This document shows, piece by piece, positions 6,393 to 8,299 of a stretch of DNA of 8,299 bases. Position numbers and translations under genes: made by a program. Position 1 is the stretch's first letter, and every line of letters starts with the position of its first letter. Under the pieces are notes generated by a model, which saw only the letters and a program-made list of their open reading frames with translations, made no database searches and was not told the DNA's origin. Source of the stretch: Spirosoma sp. (GTDB taxonomy: Bacteria > Bacteroidota > Bacteroidia > Cytophagales > Spirosomataceae); contig JANXVQ010000605.1 of the NCBI GenBank assembly GCA_025351545.1, positions 1 through 8,299 on the forward strand, given 5' to 3'.

Positions 6393-6434
6393 TCTTCTAT
6401 GATGTCAGGTTCTTAAATCTGACATCATAGAAGA
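6393..6434. repeat. Long hairpin related to MITE hairpin a
   Basis: TCTTCTATGATGTCAGGTT (6393-6411) pairs with AATCTGACATCATAGAAGA (6416-6434) over 19 positions with one G-T pair, around the loop CTTA. The loop and inner stem match hairpin a of the MITE at 1810-1833. It lies downstream of the minus-strand glycosyltransferase stop, so it may also act as a terminator there, although no good T tract follows. Confidence 0.8.
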
Positions 6435-6455
6435 GCTCTACTTACCGGCTGTTTA

Positions 6456-6474
6456 TTTTTACAAAAAAGCCCTG
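6456..6474. repeat. Terminal repeat matching the MITE right end
   Basis: These 19 bases match the right terminal repeat of the MITE (1936-1954) at 17 of 19 positions, ending in the same AAAGCCCTG. With the hairpin at 6393-6434 they mark a second, shorter or decayed member of the same family. No matching left terminal repeat and no flanking duplication were found. Confidence 0.65.
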
Positions 6475-6492
6475 TTTGAACATACTCTATTT

Positions 6493-7440
6493 TCACAGGC
6501 CAATTGTTTGACGATACCGTAAACTTTCGCGCATGGGACTACCCCGCCCTATGAACCATGCCAGCCGACCATAAATTGGGTTCCGGCGAACTTTGCGTCC
6601 GTTCTTGATGAAGTAATAGGCTCGGAATAATGCGCGCTCGATCCAGGAATGGTATTTCCGGAAATAGTGAAATAGCGAAATGTAATATTCTTTCTCTATA
6701 TCATAATTTCGGGTAGTACTCTGGCCCGTAAAGTGCACATACTCAGCCTGTGGCACCAGATAAGCATAAAATCCTGTGAGCAACAGCTGCTTGGCTAAGT
6801 CCTCTTCTTCGACGTATAGAAAATGGGCCACATCGAATCCGCCAATCACATTAAAAGCCGATGCCCGTACAAACAGCGTGCTACCCATCACAAAAGGCAC
6901 TCGCACCGGCTCGGTATAAACCTGGCGAACATTGGGATATAAAGCAGGATTGAGCATTCGCACAAACCCATGACCGAGAATTTTGCTGCCGAGCGTGGGC
7001 AAATAGCCGAAGGTTACCTGCCGTGAGCCATCGCCCGCAAACATCTGCGCCCCGCACAGGCCCGCATCGGGTGTGGCGTCCATGAAAGCGGCTAACTGGC
7101 TGCACACATCCGTCCGCAACACACAGTCATTATTAAGAAAGTAGTAATAATCAGTGCTTGGATCGGCAAATTGAACGCCGAGCATATTGCCTCCCGAAAA
7201 TCCAAGATTAATTCGGCTACGAATAAGCTGTACCCGAGGTCCCGCCTGCCGGAGATTGGTAATGGGTTTCAGCGCTTCGTAATCGTTGGGAGAAGAATTA
7301 TTGTCAACGATAATAATCGCGTAATCAATGGTTTTCCCGTCCAGCGATGCGGTCTTTTCAATAATTGAATCAACGCAGTCGTAGGTAAACTGGTGCGAAT
7401 TATAATTAATCAGAATAATGGAAACTTTTCGCAGATTCAT
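6493..7440 (-). CDS. Glycosyltransferase family 2 (315 aa)
   Basis: GT-A fold glycosyltransferase, probably cytoplasmic or membrane-peripheral, moving a sugar from a nucleotide donor to a growing glycan. Visible motifs are KVSIILINYNS (residues 5-15), IIIVDNNSS (42-50) and NLGFSGGNMLG (78-88), typical of the rhamnosyltransferase (WbbL/RfbF-like) subgroup. The NND metal-binding triad is at 103-105, standing in for DxD. The acceptor region is GGFDVAHFLYVEEEDLAKQ (200-218) with the likely catalytic-base acidic cluster, and VHFTGQST is at 235-242. The basic, aromatic C-terminus (SLFHYFRKYHSWIERALFRAYYFIKNGRKVRR) may touch the membrane. Donor and acceptor are unknown; rhamnose is only a family-level guess. 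The ATG at 7440 lies 6 bases from an 18-bp inverted repeat that separates it from recX. The TGA at 6495-6493 is close to a MITE-like terminus. Confidence 0.94.
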   Translation of the reverse strand: MNLRKVSIILINYNSHQFTYDCVDSIIEKTASLDGKTIDYAIIIVDNNSSPNDYEALKPITNLRQAGPRVQLIRSRINLGFSGGNMLGVQFADPSTDYYYFLNNDCVLRTDVCSQLAAFMDATPDAGLCGAQMFAGDGSRQVTFGYLPTLGSKILGHGFVRMLNPALYPNVRQVYTEPVRVPFVMGSTLFVRASAFNVIGGFDVAHFLYVEEEDLAKQLLLTGFYAYLVPQAEYVHFTGQSTTRNYDIEKEYYISLFHYFRKYHSWIERALFRAYYFIKNGRKVRRNPIYGRLAWFIGRGSPMRESLRYRQTIGL

Positions 7441-7446
7441 AAGAGC

Positions 7447-7505
7447 GTAACGCGGCTGGAAAGCCGTACTTAAACGTAGAAAGTGCAGCTTTCCAGCCGC
7501 GTTAC
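7447..7505. repeat. 18-bp perfect inverted repeat between recX and the glycosyltransferase
   Basis: GTAACGCGGCTGGAAAGC (7447-7464) is the exact reverse complement of 7488-7505, with a 23-base spacer. One arm covers the recX stop codon (7504-7502); the other ends 6 bases before the glycosyltransferase ATG. It could terminate recX transcription, or be a REP-like repeat copy. No clear T tract is present on the minus strand, where the next bases are GCTCTT followed by ATG. Confidence 0.8.
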
Positions 7506-7957
7506 TCGTTGCCTAATACAGCAAATATCAACTCCGATTCGTACCCTTTACTGAGCGCGTAGCGAACGAGTTTTTGTTTGATAACTAACGGATTACTATC
7601 ACGGATGGTCCGGCGTTTTTTGTCCAGCAGATCGGTCAGCGTGCTGCGGTAGTCATCGGGAGCAATCTCCTTCATGGCTTGTTCGAAGTTATAGCCCGAA
7701 ATACCGCGTTGCTGCAAGTGCTGTTTGATTTTTCGTCTGCCCCAGCCCTTCATCCGAAACTTTCCGCCGGCAAAAGCCTTCGCAAATCGCTCTTCATTCA
7801 GGTAATTCTGCTGAATCAGTTCGGCAATAACTTCTTCAGCATCATCGCCAAAAACACTCCATTCCTTTAGCCGATCCCGAACTTCCTGCTGTGTACGTTC
7901 CTGATAGGCGCAAAACATTGCGGCTTTACGAAACACATCTTTTACTGGATCTGTCAT
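7502..7957 (-). CDS. recX: RecX family regulatory protein (151 aa)
   Basis: RecX binds RecA filaments in the cytoplasm and modulates (usually inhibits) recombinase and SOS activity. The family's three-helix repeats are visible. The first is RKAAMFCAYQERTQQEVRDRLKEW (residues 10-33), holding the common 'C-x-x-QER' signature. The second is AEEVIAELIQQNYLNEERFAKAFAGGKFRMKGWGRRKIKQHLQQRGIS (about 40-87), the best conserved stretch. A third, more divergent repeat reaches the C-terminus (KQKLVRYALSKGYESELIFAVL). Length is normal. The ATG at 7957 is preferred over an in-frame GTG at 7972, because the extra five residues precede the usual family start. recA is not adjacent. The gene lies 68 bases after the nucleoside hydrolase on the same strand and ends inside an 18-bp inverted repeat. 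Confidence 0.93.
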   Translation of the reverse strand: MTDPVKDVFRKAAMFCAYQERTQQEVRDRLKEWSVFGDDAEEVIAELIQQNYLNEERFAKAFAGGKFRMKGWGRRKIKQHLQQRGISGYNFEQAMKEIAPDDYRSTLTDLLDKKRRTIRDSNPLVIKQKLVRYALSKGYESELIFAVLGNE

Positions 7958-7987
7958 ACAAAAAGACAACACAGACTACCTGAAAAT

Positions 7988-8010
7988 CACTCGTTTCTGA
8001 GCGAAAAGTG
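7988..8010 (-). terminator. Possible weak terminator between nucleoside hydrolase and recX
   Basis: CACT (7988-7991) and TTTC (7994-7997) can pair with GAAA (8003-8006) and AGTG (8007-8010), leaving a two-base bulge and a short loop. On the minus strand ATTTTC follows. It lies just downstream of the nucleoside hydrolase stop, but the stem is short and imperfect. Confidence 0.25.
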
Positions 8011-8025
8011 AGGGTTATTTTTTAG

Positions 8026-8299
8026 TTATTTTCCTGTTGGCTGATGCTGCATCAGTTTATTAATCAGGGCCTCAACGGCTGATACAGGCATTTTCACAAC
8101 TAAATACTGGTGTCCCTTTCCTGAACTATTCCAGCCGTTGGAGCCGTCGGGATTCATAGTCAACCGGCCCGATTTGACGGTGTAGTAAGGCTCGTAGCCT
8201 CTAACGCCAACCAGCACGGCGGTTTGGTCCCAGCTCATTCGTCCGTTTTTATCTTCGGCCGATTTGGGCAACGAAATCGTAAAGACATCTTTCACCGGA
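8026..8299 (-). CDS. Probable nucleoside hydrolase, C-terminal part (5' end outside window)
   Basis: The frame stays open through the right edge of the window, so this is the last ~91 residues of a longer protein ending in a TAA at 8028-8026. The GTG at 8295-8293 is an internal Val codon, not a start. The motif MSWDQTAVLVGVRGYEPYYTVKSGRL, then NPDGSNGW and GHQYLVVKMPVSAVEALINKLM, resembles the C-terminal end of inosine-uridine-type nucleoside hydrolases of Bacteroidota. There, 'SWDxTAVLxAVRG' carries the last conserved Asp near the calcium/ribose site. Such enzymes split nucleosides into base and ribose; many Bacteroidota members carry a signal peptide and act in the periplasm. The catalytic N-terminal DxDxxxDD motif is not in the window, so the assignment rests on this C-terminal pattern alone. 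Confidence 0.68.
   Translation of the reverse strand, partial: PVKDVFTISLPKSAEDKNGRMSWDQTAVLVGVRGYEPYYTVKSGRLTMNPDGSNGWNSSGKGHQYLVVKMPVSAVEALINKLMQHQPTGK

Noticed and set aside
6287..6484. Near-match TTTGAACCTA (6287) and TTTGAACATA (6475) as a target duplication of the second element
   Set aside because: Only 9 of 10 bases match, and the DNA next to the left copy carries no CAGGG-type terminal repeat, so it is probably chance.
7958..7972. Longer RecX from a GTG at 7972
   Set aside because: Adds only five residues ahead of the usual family start; the ATG at 7957 is the simpler choice.

Overview
The window looks like a chromosomal segment from the phylum Bacteroidota, probably a Spirosoma-like member of the Cytophagales. 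This is an inference from protein flavour, moderate GC with AT-rich intergenic DNA, and the lack of clear Shine-Dalgarno sequences before most starts. It starts inside a two-component histidine kinase and ends inside a probable nucleoside hydrolase, so it holds ordinary housekeeping genes with an accessory stretch between them.

Layout. Bases 1-352 are the C-terminal ATPase domain of a sensor kinase (+). Bases 353 to about 2440 are a gene-poor, AT-rich stretch with three small genes: an 80-residue protein of unknown function (+), a small winged-helix-like protein (-) convergent with it, and a 77-residue protein of unknown function (-). Just after the stop codon of the last one lies a 175-bp MITE-like element. 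It has 19-bp terminal inverted repeats and a perfect 10-bp target-site duplication, and it is filled with competing hairpins. An orphan HNH endonuclease (+) follows, then nrdB (+), the radical-bearing subunit of class Ia ribonucleotide reductase, closed by a strong intrinsic terminator. A class I methyltransferase (+) comes next, converging on an FkbM-family methyltransferase (-). Upstream of that gene on the minus strand are a family 2 glycosyltransferase, recX and the nucleoside hydrolase.

How they may work together. The glycosyltransferase and the FkbM methyltransferase are the kind of enzymes that build and decorate surface polysaccharide, and the neighbouring Methyltransf_24-type enzyme could belong to the same job. 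NrdB (dNTP supply) and RecX (RecA modulation) are DNA-metabolism genes, but nothing ties them into one operon. I see no convincing new multi-gene system. The strongest non-genic signals are the MITE, a second element (6393-6474) sharing its right end and one hairpin, and a long inverted repeat wedged between recX and the glycosyltransferase start codon.
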